Assembly: GCA_963730365.1 (NCBI GenBank)
Contig: CAVSRM010000010.1
Coordinates: 372,001-436,000 of the forward strand
Direction: 5' to 3'
From: Fodinibacter sp963730365
GTDB taxonomy: Bacteria > Actinomycetota > Actinomycetes > Actinomycetales > Dermatophilaceae
DNA: 64,000 nucleotides
The notes beneath the pieces were generated by a model. The model did not search any database and was not told the origin of the DNA. It saw only the letters and a program-made list of their open reading frames with translations. Below, piece by piece: positions 50,131-58,854 of the stretch (positions within the stretch are counted from its first letter, which is position 1; every line of letters starts with the position of its first letter). Both the position numbers and the translations under genes were made by a program.

Positions 50131-51681
50131 GTGCCGGACGCGACCATGACGCAGCTGTGGACCACGACGCTCGAGGCCTTGGACTCGGACGGGATCCCGG
50201 TGCAGCAGCGGGCGTTCCTCTCCCTGGCCCGGCTGGTCGGCCTCCTCGACGGCACCGCGCTGATCGCCGTTCCCAACGACTTCACCAAGGACATCGTCGA
50301 GACCCGCCTTCGCGACCGGGTGACACAGACGCTCGGAGCCCAGCTCGGGCGGGACGTGCGCCTCGCGGTCACCGTCGACCCGTCCCTGTCCGAGCCGGTC
50401 CAGTTCGACCCGCCCGATGACGGCGAACACGACCTCAGGGTGGCCGACCGTCGCCGCCAGATCGACGACCTGGACATCGGCGAGGACGAGCTCGACACGA
50501 CCGAGCCTGACGAGGGTGCAGCCCGACAGGACGGCGCGCTCCGGGGCGGCACCGACACGGGCCCCTCTCCCGACGGCGTTCCCGCGCTCGTCCAGGTTCC
50601 CGGTGCCCGTCGGCCACGACCCGGCACCCAGGTGCCAGAGCTCGTCGAGCTCACCCGGCTCAACCCGAAGTACACCTTCGACACCTTCGTCATCGGGGCG
50701 AGCAACAGGTTCGCCCACGCGGCGGCCGTCGCGGTCGCGGAGGCTCCCGCCCGGGCCTACAACCCGCTGTTCATCTACGGCGAGTCCGGGCTGGGCAAGA
50801 CCCACCTCCTGCACGCCATCGGGCACTACGCGCGCAACCTCTTCCCCCATGTGAAGGTCCGCTACGTGAACTCCGAGGAGTTCACCAACGACTTCATCAA
50901 CAGCATCCGCGACGACAAGGCCGCCAACTTCCAGCGGCGCTACCGCGACGTCGACTTCCTGCTCATCGACGACATCCAGTTCCTCCAGGGCAAGGTGCAG
51001 ACCCAGGAGGAGTTCTTCCACACCTTCAACACGCTGCACAACGCGAACAAGCAGGTCGTCATCACCAGTGACGTCCCACCCAAGATGCTCTCCGGCTTCG
51101 AGGCCCGGATGCGCTCTCGCTTCGAGATGGGCCTGCTGACCGACGTGCAGCCGCCCGACCTCGAGACCCGCATCGCCATCCTGCGCAAGAAGGCCATCAT
51201 CGAGCGGCTGTCCGTGCCCGACGACGTGCTCGAGTTCATCGCCTCCCGCATCTCGACGAACATCCGCGAGCTCGAGGGCGCGCTCATCCGGGTCACGGCG
51301 TTCGCGAGCCTGAACCGGCAACCGGTCGACATGAGCCTGGCCGAGATCGTCCTTCGCGACCTCATCCCCGACGAGGCGTCGAGCCAGGTCACGCCGGCGA
51401 CGATCATGGCCCAGACGGCGGCCTACTTCGGTCTGACCCTCGATGACCTCCAGGGACAGTCGCGCTCGCGGGTGCTCGTCACCGCCCGCCAGATCGCCAT
51501 GTACCTGTGCCGTGAGCTGACCGACCTGTCCCTGCCCAAGATCGGCCAGCAGTTCGGCGGTCGCGACCACACCACCGTCATGCACGCCGACAAGAAGATC
51601 CGGCAGCTCATGGCGGAGCGGCGGGCGATCTACAACCAGGTCACCGAGCTGACCAACCGGATCAAGCAGCAGTCCCGCTGA
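50131..51681 (+). CDS. dnaA: Chromosomal replication initiator DnaA
   Basis: The 516-residue initiator has an N-terminal helicase-loading domain, a Pro/Asp-rich linker (about residues 95-175), an AAA+ domain (Walker A GESGLGKTH, Walker B LLIDDIQFLQGK) and the C-terminal DnaA-box-binding domain (GRDHTTVMHADKKI). GTG at 50131 with GAGGGGA upstream is preferred; ATG at 50146 is an alternative. It is flanked by DnaA boxes upstream and by oriC downstream. Confidence 0.97.
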   Translation: MPDATMTQLWTTTLEALDSDGIPVQQRAFLSLARLVGLLDGTALIAVPNDFTKDIVETRLRDRVTQTLGAQLGRDVRLAVTVDPSLSEPVQFDPPDDGEHDLRVADRRRQIDDLDIGEDELDTTEPDEGAARQDGALRGGTDTGPSPDGVPALVQVPGARRPRPGTQVPELVELTRLNPKYTFDTFVIGASNRFAHAAAVAVAEAPARAYNPLFIYGESGLGKTHLLHAIGHYARNLFPHVKVRYVNSEEFTNDFINSIRDDKAANFQRRYRDVDFLLIDDIQFLQGKVQTQEEFFHTFNTLHNANKQVVITSDVPPKMLSGFEARMRSRFEMGLLTDVQPPDLETRIAILRKKAIIERLSVPDDVLEFIASRISTNIRELEGALIRVTAFASLNRQPVDMSLAEIVLRDLIPDEASSQVTPATIMAQTAAYFGLTLDDLQGQSRSRVLVTARQIAMYLCRELTDLSLPKIGQQFGGRDHTTVMHADKKIRQLMAERRAIYNQVTELTNRIKQQSR

Positions 51682-52351
51682 TCCCCGGTCGCCGGTGCGC
51701 CCGGTCCCGAGAGAGCGAAGGGCTCGAGGAGACCAGTTGTCCACAGCATCCTGTGGACAACAACCCCGGAGATCGGGGTCCGTTCAGCGGCCTGTCGTCG
51801 CCGTATCGAGACCTGGGCATCCACCATGTGTGGGCAACTCTGTGGACAACTCCCCGATCACGCCCGTCACAGCCGTCACAGTCCACAGTTATCCACCGGC
51901 AGGGTGTGGACAACTGTGGACAACCGTCTGCGGCAGGTGGACGCCAGCCCAACCCGCAGTGGAGGCGCTGTGAACGCCGGATGGCCGTCCACAGCCTCAC
52001 TGCCGGACGGGCAGCGTTGTCCACGGCGGGTCCACACCCCCGATCCGTGGGATGACCTGCTCCGACGTCCCACCATCCACAGCGTCCACAGCTCCTACCA
52101 CTACGAAGAGATCCATCCATCACTCATCCGCCCCGATGACGTCCGACCGAGCCCCGGCAGGACGTCTCGATGCCTCACCCGCGCAACGACGTGCTCAGAC
52201 GCTCACCGATGAAGTACCGCGCCGTCAGCCGGTGCACTAGTGTCGTGACCCCGCCAGCGACGGGAATCCGATGGTGTGCGCGATTCCGCTGGCCCAGGTA
52301 CTCGAGGACGACGAGGTGCGGCAGGACCGCACCGGACGAAGGTGGTATGCC
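51682..52351. other. Origin of replication oriC
   Basis: The 670-bp dnaA-dnaN spacer holds many DnaA boxes. Perfect TTGTCCACA or its complement lies at 51737-51745, 51752-51760, 51841-51849, 51905-51913 and 51915-51923. One-mismatch boxes lie at 51829-51837 and 52017-52025, and TTATCCACC at 51889-51897. Further GTCCACAG/ATCCACAG half-matches occur near 51880, 51986, 52074 and 52084. A relatively AT-rich stretch follows at about 52085-52130, a possible unwinding site. The dnaN promoter must also be here. No gene is seen. Confidence 0.93.
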
Positions 52352-53485
52352 GTGAAGTTCCGCGTGGAGCGTGACGTGTTGGCCGAGGCGGTCACCTGGG
52401 TTGCTCGCGGCCTCCCGGCACGTCCGCCGGTCCCGGTCCTCGCCGGCATCCTCGTGGAGGCCGACGAGGAGGGCACGCTCACCCTCTCGGCCTTCGACTA
52501 CGAGGTCTCGGCCCGCATCTCCGTCGCGGCAGAGGTCGCCGAGAGCGGCACCGTGCTCGTCCTGGGCCGCCTCCTCGCCGACATCTCGCGCAACCTGCCC
52601 GACCGGCCTGTCGACGTCTCGACCGAGGGCAACAAGGTCGCCGTGACGTGCGGGTCCTCCCGGTTCAGCCTGCTCATGATGCCGGCGGACGACTACCCGT
52701 CCCTGCCGCCCTCGCCGGAGGCAACCGGCTCGGTCGACGGTCACCTCTTCACCCAGGCCGTCGCCCAGGTGTCGATCGCGGCAGACCGCGGCGACACCCT
52801 CCCGATCCTCACCGGCGTACGGGTCGAGATCGAGGGCGACACGATGACGCTCCTGGCCACCGACCGCTACCGGCTCGCGATGCGCGAGCTGCACTGGAAC
52901 CCCGGCTCCACCGACGCGAGCCACGTGGTCCTCATCCCGGCCCGCACCCTCTCCGACACCGCGCGGTCCCTGGGTGCGAGCGGCTCGATCGACGTGGCGC
53001 TCGGCACCGCAGCGGGCGGCGACGGTCTCGTGGGCTTCGAGGCCGGCCAGCGGCGCACCACGACGCGGCTGCTCGACGGCGAGTACCCCAAGGTCAGCTC
53101 GATCTTCCCCACGAGCGCCGAGACCGAGTCCGTCGTCAAGACCGCCGACCTCGTCGAGGCCGTCAAGCGCGTGGCGCTCGTCGCCGAGCGCAACACCCCG
53201 GTGCGGTTGCGCTTCAGCGAGGGCCAGGTCGCGATCGAGGCCGGCACCGGCGACGACGCCCAGGCCTCCGAGGCCGTTCCCGCGAACCTGACCGGGCCCG
53301 AGCTCGAGATCGCCTTCAACCCCGGTTACCTGCTCGACGGGCTGGGAGCCGTGGGCACGGCATACAGCAGGATCTCCTTCACCCAGCCCTCCCGCCCGGC
53401 GGTGCTCTCGGGCCAGGAGGAGGAGGACGGCGAAGCCGACACCACCTACCGATACGTCCTCATGCCGGTCCGGTTCGCCTCCTGA
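52352..53485 (+). CDS. dnaN: DNA polymerase III sliding clamp (beta)
   Basis: The 377-residue clamp has the three-domain architecture of the family; LLATDRYRLAMRELHW, LLDGEYPKVSSIFP and the C-terminal YVLMPVRF are diagnostic. The GTG at 52352 has GAAGGTGG upstream and starts KFRVERDVLAEAVTWV as in homologues; the frame is open further upstream into oriC. gnd follows after 73 nt. Confidence 0.97.
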   Translation: MKFRVERDVLAEAVTWVARGLPARPPVPVLAGILVEADEEGTLTLSAFDYEVSARISVAAEVAESGTVLVLGRLLADISRNLPDRPVDVSTEGNKVAVTCGSSRFSLLMMPADDYPSLPPSPEATGSVDGHLFTQAVAQVSIAADRGDTLPILTGVRVEIEGDTMTLLATDRYRLAMRELHWNPGSTDASHVVLIPARTLSDTARSLGASGSIDVALGTAAGGDGLVGFEAGQRRTTTRLLDGEYPKVSSIFPTSAETESVVKTADLVEAVKRVALVAERNTPVRLRFSEGQVAIEAGTGDDAQASEAVPANLTGPELEIAFNPGYLLDGLGAVGTAYSRISFTQPSRPAVLSGQEEEDGEADTTYRYVLMPVRFAS

Positions 53486-53558
53486 CGCCGGGGCGGGATG
53501 CCGCGCGCGTAGCCTGTCGTCACTGCACACCACCGCACACACCACGGAGGAGCTCGAC

Positions 53559-54680
53559 ATGCAGCTAGGTCTGGTCGGACTGGGCAAGATGGGCGGCAAC
53601 ATGCGCGAGCGGGTTCGCCGCGCGGGTCACGAGGTCGTCGGCTACGACCGCAACAAGTCCGTGTCCGACGCCAGCTCGCTCGCCGACATGGTCAAGAAGC
53701 TCGACGCGCCGCGCGTGGTGTGGGTGATGGTGCCCCACGGGGCGCCGACGCGGGACACCGTCGCCGCGCTCGGGGACCTGCTCGACAAGGGCGACCTCGT
53801 CATCGACGGCGGCAACAGCAAGTTCACCGACGACGCCGAGAACGAGAAGCTGCTCAAGACCAAGGGCATCGGCTACGTCGACTGCGGGGTGTCCGGGGGC
53901 ATCTGGGGCCTGGACAACGGCTACGGCCTGATGGCCGGGGGGACAAAGGCCAACGTGCGCCGCGCGATGCCGATCTTCGATGCCCTGCGGCCCGAGGGCC
54001 CCCGCGACGAGGGGTTCGTGCACGCGGGGAAGGTCGGTGCCGGGCACTACACGAAGATGGTGCACAACGGCATCGAGTACGGCCTGATGGCCGCCTATGC
54101 GGAGGGCTTCGAGCTCCTCATGAAGAAGGACATCGTCGACGACGTCCCCGGCGCCTTCAAGGCGTGGAGCCGCGGCACCGTCGTCCGCTCCTGGCTGCTG
54201 GACCTCATGGTCGACGCCCTCGAGGCCAACCCGACGCTCGACGACGTCTCGGACTACACCTCCGACTCCGGCGAGGGTCGGTGGACCGTCGAGGAGGCCA
54301 TCGAGCTGTCCGTGCCGATGCCGGTCATCTCCGCCTCGCTCTTCGCGCGCTTCGCCTCGCGCCAGAAGTCCTCCCCGACGATGCAGGCCGTCGCCGCGCT
54401 GCGCGGCGGGTTCGGCGGACACGAGGTGATGACGGTCGCCGAGGGTGAGAAGCTGCGCGACGAGGCCGCTGCCGGCCCCGCCAGCCCCGACGCCGCCACG
54501 AGGAAAGCCGCCAGCAAGGAGAAGCCGCCCCGCTCGGCGGAGGAGGCAGCAGCCAAGGGCAAGAAGACGGCATCCGCGGGCCCGTCGTCCGGTTCCGGGG
54601 ACACCGGCGGCAGTGCCGGGTCCCCCGGCCCCACGGCGGGAACCGGCTCGACCCGGAAGCGCGCCACGAAGAAGGGCTAG
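53559..54680 (+). CDS. gnd: 6-phosphogluconate dehydrogenase, decarboxylating (short NAD-type)
   Basis: The 373-residue enzyme converts 6-phosphogluconate to ribulose-5-phosphate and CO2. The cofactor loop GLGKMGGNM, the DCGVSGGIWGLDNGYGLMAGG substrate segment and GHYTKMVHNGIEYG catalytic motif (Lys and His) are present. After about residue 300 an extra 70-residue Lys/Ala/Ser/Gly tail ending in basic residues is attached, unlike the compact family form. GGAGGA precedes the ATG; TAGCCT at 53510 may be its -10. dnaN-gnd-recF order is common in actinobacteria. Confidence 0.94.
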   Translation: MQLGLVGLGKMGGNMRERVRRAGHEVVGYDRNKSVSDASSLADMVKKLDAPRVVWVMVPHGAPTRDTVAALGDLLDKGDLVIDGGNSKFTDDAENEKLLKTKGIGYVDCGVSGGIWGLDNGYGLMAGGTKANVRRAMPIFDALRPEGPRDEGFVHAGKVGAGHYTKMVHNGIEYGLMAAYAEGFELLMKKDIVDDVPGAFKAWSRGTVVRSWLLDLMVDALEANPTLDDVSDYTSDSGEGRWTVEEAIELSVPMPVISASLFARFASRQKSSPTMQAVAALRGGFGGHEVMTVAEGEKLRDEAAAGPASPDAATRKAASKEKPPRSAEEAAAKGKKTASAGPSSGSGDTGGSAGSPGPTAGTGSTRKRATKKG

Positions 54681-54687
54681 GCCCGGG

Positions 54688-55890
54688 GTGCACGTCCGGC
54701 ACCTGTCGGTCGCCGACTTCCGCAGCTACGAGAGCGCCGAGCTCGCGTTGGAGCCCGGCGTGACGACCCTCGTCGGGCTCAACGGCCAGGGCAAGACCAA
54801 CCTCGTCGAGGCGATCGCCTACCTCGCGTCGTTGTCGAGCCACCGGGTGGCGACCGACGCGCCCCTGGTGAGGTTCGGCGCCCAGCAGGCGATCGTGCGG
54901 GGCGCGGTCGTGCGCGAGGGGCGGGAGTCCCTCATCGAGCTCGAGATCACGCCCGGGCGCGCGAACCGGGCCAGGCTCAACAGGTCGCCGATGAGCCGGC
55001 CACGTGACGTGCTGGGACAGCTGCGGACCGTGCTCTTCGCCCCCGAGGACCTCGCGCTGGTCAAGGGGGATCCGGGCGAGCGACGGCGCTTCGTCGACGA
55101 CCTCCTCGTCGCCCGCCAGCCCCGGTGGGCCGGCGTCCGCTCGGACTACGACAAGATCCTCAAACAGCGCGGGGCCCTCCTCAAGTCCGCGGCGCCGGTG
55201 CTCCGGCGCGGACGCAGGGGTGGGCGACCGGCCCACGACGCCGGGAAGGACGGCGCCGCGGACCGGGAGGCGGCACTGCACACGCTCGACGTGTGGGACT
55301 CCCAGCTCGCCGAGGTGGGCTCGCACCTGCTCTATGCCCGCCTGCGACTCCTGCGCGACCTCGCGCCGCTGCTGGGGAAGGCGTATGACGAGGTCAGCGC
55401 CGGGCAGAGCGATGCCCGCCTGTCCTACCGGTCCTCGCTGCGGGCGGAGACGGCGGTACGCCTCGCCCAGGGCGAGGTCCTCGAGATCGACGAGATCCGC
55501 GCGGAGGTGCTGGCCTCCCTCGAGGAGGTGCGCAGCCAGGAGGTCGAGCGAGGGGTGAGCCTCGTGGGACCCCACCGCGACGACGTGACCCTCACCCTGG
55601 GGGAGCTCCCGGCGAAGGGGTATGCCAGCCACGGCGAGAGCTGGTCCTTCGCGCTGGCGCTCAAGCTCGCCGCCTTCCAGCTGCTGCGCCACGACCTCGG
55701 GGACGACCCCGTGCTCGTCCTCGATGACGTCTTTGCCGAGCTCGACACTGGCCGGCGCGAACGGCTCGCCGCGATGGTCGCCGACTGCGAACAGGTGCTC
55801 ATCACGGCCGCGGTCCCGGCGGACGTGCCCACCGGTCTCGCCGGCCCGACCTTCACCGTGACACTGGGCTCGGTGACCTCCGATGCCTGA
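54688..55890 (+). CDS. recF: DNA replication and repair protein RecF
   Basis: The 400-residue SMC-like ATPase loads RecA at gaps with RecO and RecR. Walker A GLNGQGKTN (residues 30-38), the ABC signature region ASHGESWSFALALKLAAFQLL and Walker B VLVLDDVFAELD are present. GTG at 54688 lies 7 nt after gnd. The stop overlaps the DUF721 start by 8 nt. Confidence 0.96.
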   Translation: MHVRHLSVADFRSYESAELALEPGVTTLVGLNGQGKTNLVEAIAYLASLSSHRVATDAPLVRFGAQQAIVRGAVVREGRESLIELEITPGRANRARLNRSPMSRPRDVLGQLRTVLFAPEDLALVKGDPGERRRFVDDLLVARQPRWAGVRSDYDKILKQRGALLKSAAPVLRRGRRGGRPAHDAGKDGAADREAALHTLDVWDSQLAEVGSHLLYARLRLLRDLAPLLGKAYDEVSAGQSDARLSYRSSLRAETAVRLAQGEVLEIDEIRAEVLASLEEVRSQEVERGVSLVGPHRDDVTLTLGELPAKGYASHGESWSFALALKLAAFQLLRHDLGDDPVLVLDDVFAELDTGRRERLAAMVADCEQVLITAAVPADVPTGLAGPTFTVTLGSVTSDA

Positions 55891-56506
55891 GCGGTCCCCC
55901 GGGGTTTCCCCGGGTGAGCCCGACGACCTCGGCCGGACGCCGGACGGTGCCCCGGGTCCGGACGGGGGTTCCCCGGCGTCGTCTGAGCCCGATCCCGCGG
56001 CCGAGGTGGTCATCGGCGATGCGGACGTGGCTTCGGCCGCCGCGCTCGCCCGCGCTCGTGCCGCGGCCCGGGCCAAGGGCCTGCGGCCGGGTCTGAAGCC
56101 CAAGCGGCGCGCGAAGGACGTTCCCCCGTCGAAACGATCGGATGCCGGCCGCGACCCCCAGCTGCTCGGTGACCAGCTCGACCGGTTCGTCGCCGATCGT
56201 GGCTGGGCCGTCGACGTCGCCGTCGGTGCGGTCATCGGTCGCTGGCCGCAGATCGTCGGGCCCGAGATCGCCTCGCACTGCTCGCCGGTCGAGTTTCGTG
56301 ACGGGGTGCTCACGGTGCGGGCCGATTCCAGCGCGTGGGCAACCCAGCTGCGGCTGCTCTCGTCGTCGCTGCTCGCCCGCCTCGCCGCCGACGTCGGGGA
56401 GGACACGGTCGCGGAGATCAAGGTGGTGGGCCCCAGCGCCCCGTCGTGGTCGCGGGGGTCGCGTCGGGTGCAGGACGGCCGCGGCCCGCGCGACACCTAC
56501 GGCTGA
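55883..56506 (+). CDS. DUF721/DciA-like protein
   Basis: The 207-residue protein has a disordered Pro/Gly/Asp-rich first half and a DUF721 domain (about residues 95-180) with WPQIVGPEIASHCSPVEFRDGVLTVRADSSAWATQL. DUF721 proteins include DciA, the ancestral replicative-helicase loader/operator, and in actinobacteria the gene sits between recF and gyrB. It overlaps recF by 8 nt. In this genome five accessory genes separate it from gyrB. Confidence 0.9.
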   Translation: MPERSPGVSPGEPDDLGRTPDGAPGPDGGSPASSEPDPAAEVVIGDADVASAAALARARAAARAKGLRPGLKPKRRAKDVPPSKRSDAGRDPQLLGDQLDRFVADRGWAVDVAVGAVIGRWPQIVGPEIASHCSPVEFRDGVLTVRADSSAWATQLRLLSSSLLARLAADVGEDTVAEIKVVGPSAPSWSRGSRRVQDGRGPRDTYG

Positions 56507-56594
56507 GCGACACGTGGGACCGAGCGACGTCGACGACCAGGCGATGCGTGCGGCCGGGCCGCACCGGTGACCGCGTCGCGCCGGTGTGGCGGAC

Positions 56595-56600
56595 TATGGT
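56595..56600 (+). promoter_or_regulatory. -10 box for leaderless crotonase gene
   Basis: TATGGT lies 6 nt before the GTG start. Confidence 0.55.
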
Positions 56601-56606
56601 CGGGGC

Positions 56607-57353
56607 GTGGTCGACGAACTGGTGCACCGGCACGACGAGGACCGGATCGCGGTGCTCACCCTGGACTCTCCGGCGAACCGCAACGCCCTGTCGCGCCGGC
56701 TGGTGGCCGATCTCTCGCGACACCTGGCCGACGCCGGGTCGGACGAGTCGTTGCACGGCGTGCTGCTCCGCTCCTCACACCGGGTGTTCTGCTCGGGCGC
56801 CGACCTCAAGGAGGCCGCCAGCGTCGACATGGTCGACTCGGCGCGCTCGATCGTCGCCGTCCAGCGTGACATCGCCGCGCTGCCGGTCCCCGTCGTCTGC
56901 CGGCTCGACGGCCCGGTCCGCGCGGGCGGCCTGGGGCTCGTCGCGTCCTCGGACATCGTCGTGTGCCGGGACGACGTCACCCTCGCGCTCACCGAGGTCC
57001 GCCTCGGCCTGGCCGCGGCCGTCATCTCGATCCCGCTCCGGCACCGGCTGACCGCGCGTGCGGCATCCGACTGGTTCCTGACCGGACGCTCCGTCTCGGC
57101 CACGGAGGCCCGGGACCACGGCCTGGTGACCCAGGTGGCGGAGGCGGCGTCGATCGACGCCGCGGTCGACACCGTGCTCGATGACCTGCGCTCCGGTGCC
57201 CGTCAGGGGCTCGTCGAGGCCAAGCGGCTGCTCGGCGCCGAGCTCGTCGAGGCCTTCGACACCCACGGAGAGGAGATGTCCCGCATCTCCGGCTTCCTCT
57301 TCCACTCCGACGTCGCGCAGGAGCGGATGGCTGCGGCGCTGCGGCGCCGCTGA
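56607..57353 (+). CDS. Enoyl-CoA hydratase/isomerase (crotonase) family protein
   Basis: The 248-residue crotonase-fold protein has the CoA and oxyanion-hole segment FCSGADLKEAAS and the LTEVRLGL motif with the second catalytic acid. In the first acid's segment, where hydratases read GGGCELAMMCDI, this protein reads AGGLGLVASSDI, so the Glu of the hydratase pair appears replaced by Gly. It may therefore be an isomerase, hydrolase or other crotonase rather than a true hydratase. GTG at 56607 follows TATGGT by 6 nt. Substrate unknown. Confidence 0.85.
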   Translation: MVDELVHRHDEDRIAVLTLDSPANRNALSRRLVADLSRHLADAGSDESLHGVLLRSSHRVFCSGADLKEAASVDMVDSARSIVAVQRDIAALPVPVVCRLDGPVRAGGLGLVASSDIVVCRDDVTLALTEVRLGLAAAVISIPLRHRLTARAASDWFLTGRSVSATEARDHGLVTQVAEAASIDAAVDTVLDDLRSGARQGLVEAKRLLGAELVEAFDTHGEEMSRISGFLFHSDVAQERMAAALRRR

Positions 57354-57379
57354 GGGGCCCTCTGGGACCCGGGCCGACC

Positions 57380-57784
57380 TCAGCCCTCGTCGAGGACGTC
57401 CGCGTGCACGACGAGCGCCCACAGGATGAAGACGTCCAGGGCGATCACGAGGATCGAGTAGACCGGGTGGTAGGTGATCGTCACGGTCTGCGTGACGATG
57501 TTGGAGACGACCATGAGGATGCCGATCCACCGGGCCCACGCCTTGCCGAAGAAGAGCGCGACGCCGGCGATCATGAGGATGATGCCCCAGACGAGGTGGA
57601 CCCAGCCCCACCCGGTGACATCGAGGACGAGGGTGAAGCGGCTCGACTCACCGAGGAAGACGTCGTCGGCGAAGATGGCCACGAGCCCCTGGACCGAGTT
57701 GACGCTGCCGACGATGAACATGAGGAAGGCGGCGAAGGTGTGCCAGCCGCGCCAGGTGTCCTCGGTGTATCGCTTCGCCATCAT
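57380..57784 (-). CDS. DUF7144-like four-helix membrane protein
   Basis: The 134-residue protein has four hydrophobic helices (TFAAFLMFIVGSVNSVQGLVAIF, WVHLVWGIILMIAGVALFFG, WIGILMVVSNIVTQTV, ILVIALDVFILWALVVHA) and a GWHTFAAFL start typical of small actinobacterial membrane proteins assigned to DUF7144. GAAGGAGA lies before the ATG at 57784. It converges on the crotonase gene with 26 nt between stops. Function unknown. Confidence 0.82.
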   Translation of the reverse strand: MMAKRYTEDTWRGWHTFAAFLMFIVGSVNSVQGLVAIFADDVFLGESSRFTLVLDVTGWGWVHLVWGIILMIAGVALFFGKAWARWIGILMVVSNIVTQTVTITYHPVYSILVIALDVFILWALVVHADVLDEG

Positions 57785-57930
57785 GGTCGGTCTCCTTCGT
57801 CGTGGCTGGAGGCCGCTGCCTCGGGATGAGCGTAGCGACATTCGGCCCCCGGCGTCAGGTGACTCCGCGGCCGGTGGGGCTGCACTAGCGTGAGCTTCAC
57901 GTCGACCCCCACACAGCTGCGGAGAATGCC

Positions 57931-58809
57931 ATGCAGGATGCCCTGACGGCCATCACCCAGGTCGCGATGCTGACCTTCGTGGTCGCGGGGATGGCCGGGA
58001 TGGGCCTGAGCCTGACGGTCTCCGAGGTGACCACGCCCCTGCGTGACGCCCGACTCGTCCTCACGGTGCTCGCGGCGAACTTCGTCGTGGTGCCCGCAGT
58101 CATGGTCCTCGCCGCGCGCCTGCTCCCGATGGACTCCGCGACCGGCACCGCCCTGATCCTTCTCGGCTGCTGCGCCGGGGCGCCCTTCCTGCCGACCCTG
58201 GCCAAGCTCGCCAAGGCTGACCCTGCCCTCGCCGTCGGTACGATGATCCTGCTCATGGTGGTGACGGTGGCCTACGCGCCGATCGTCGTCCCGCTCGCCG
58301 TGGAGGGAGCGAGTGTCTCGCCGTGGGACGTCGCGTCCTCGCTCGTGCTGTACATGCTGATCCCGCTCGCGATCGGCCTCTTCGTGCGGGCGCGCTACGC
58401 GGAACTCGCCGAGCACCTCGCGGACGGCTTCACCAAGGCGTCGACGGTGGGTCTGCTCATCGGCCTGGTCTCGGGCGTCCTCCTCACCTGGCAGGAGGTC
58501 CTGGCGTCGATCGGGACGTGGGTCTTCATCGGATCGGTGCTGGTCGTCGTCGTCGGACTCGGTGCCGGGTGGCTGGCTGCAACCGGGCGCTCGTCCTCCG
58601 ACCGCACACTGCTCGCCCTGGCGGCCGGGCAACGCAACATCGCCGCCGCCCTCGTCGTCGCCGTCACCCTCTCGGACGAGGTCCTGGTGCGCACCCTGGT
58701 CGCGGCGTTGATCGTCCCGATCCTCCTGATCCTGCTTGCCGGTGAGCTGGGGAAGCGCCGCGCCAGGGCCGGCGAGGATGCCGGACTGAACGAGGCCCCG
58801 CTCGGATGA
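57931..58809 (+). CDS. BASS-family (bile acid:sodium symporter-like) transporter
   Basis: The 292-residue membrane protein has 9-10 helices and the BASS core features GMGLSLT after the first helix and GCCAGAPFLPTLAKLAKAD in the crossover region, plus GQRNIAAALVVAVTLSD. Members move organic anions such as bile acids or keto acids with Na+. The ATG at 57931 lacks a strong ribosome-binding site. The ligand is unknown. Confidence 0.87.
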   Translation: MQDALTAITQVAMLTFVVAGMAGMGLSLTVSEVTTPLRDARLVLTVLAANFVVVPAVMVLAARLLPMDSATGTALILLGCCAGAPFLPTLAKLAKADPALAVGTMILLMVVTVAYAPIVVPLAVEGASVSPWDVASSLVLYMLIPLAIGLFVRARYAELAEHLADGFTKASTVGLLIGLVSGVLLTWQEVLASIGTWVFIGSVLVVVVGLGAGWLAATGRSSSDRTLLALAAGQRNIAAALVVAVTLSDEVLVRTLVAALIVPILLILLAGELGKRRARAGEDAGLNEAPLG

Positions 58810-58854
58810 CCGGTCGGGGCGACGGGTGTCGGTCTATTCCGGCATGGTGGTCGT

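Noticed and set aside
54325..56496. Long open frame antisense to recF and DUF721
   Set aside because: Compositional shadow; recF and DUF721 are certain on the plus strand.
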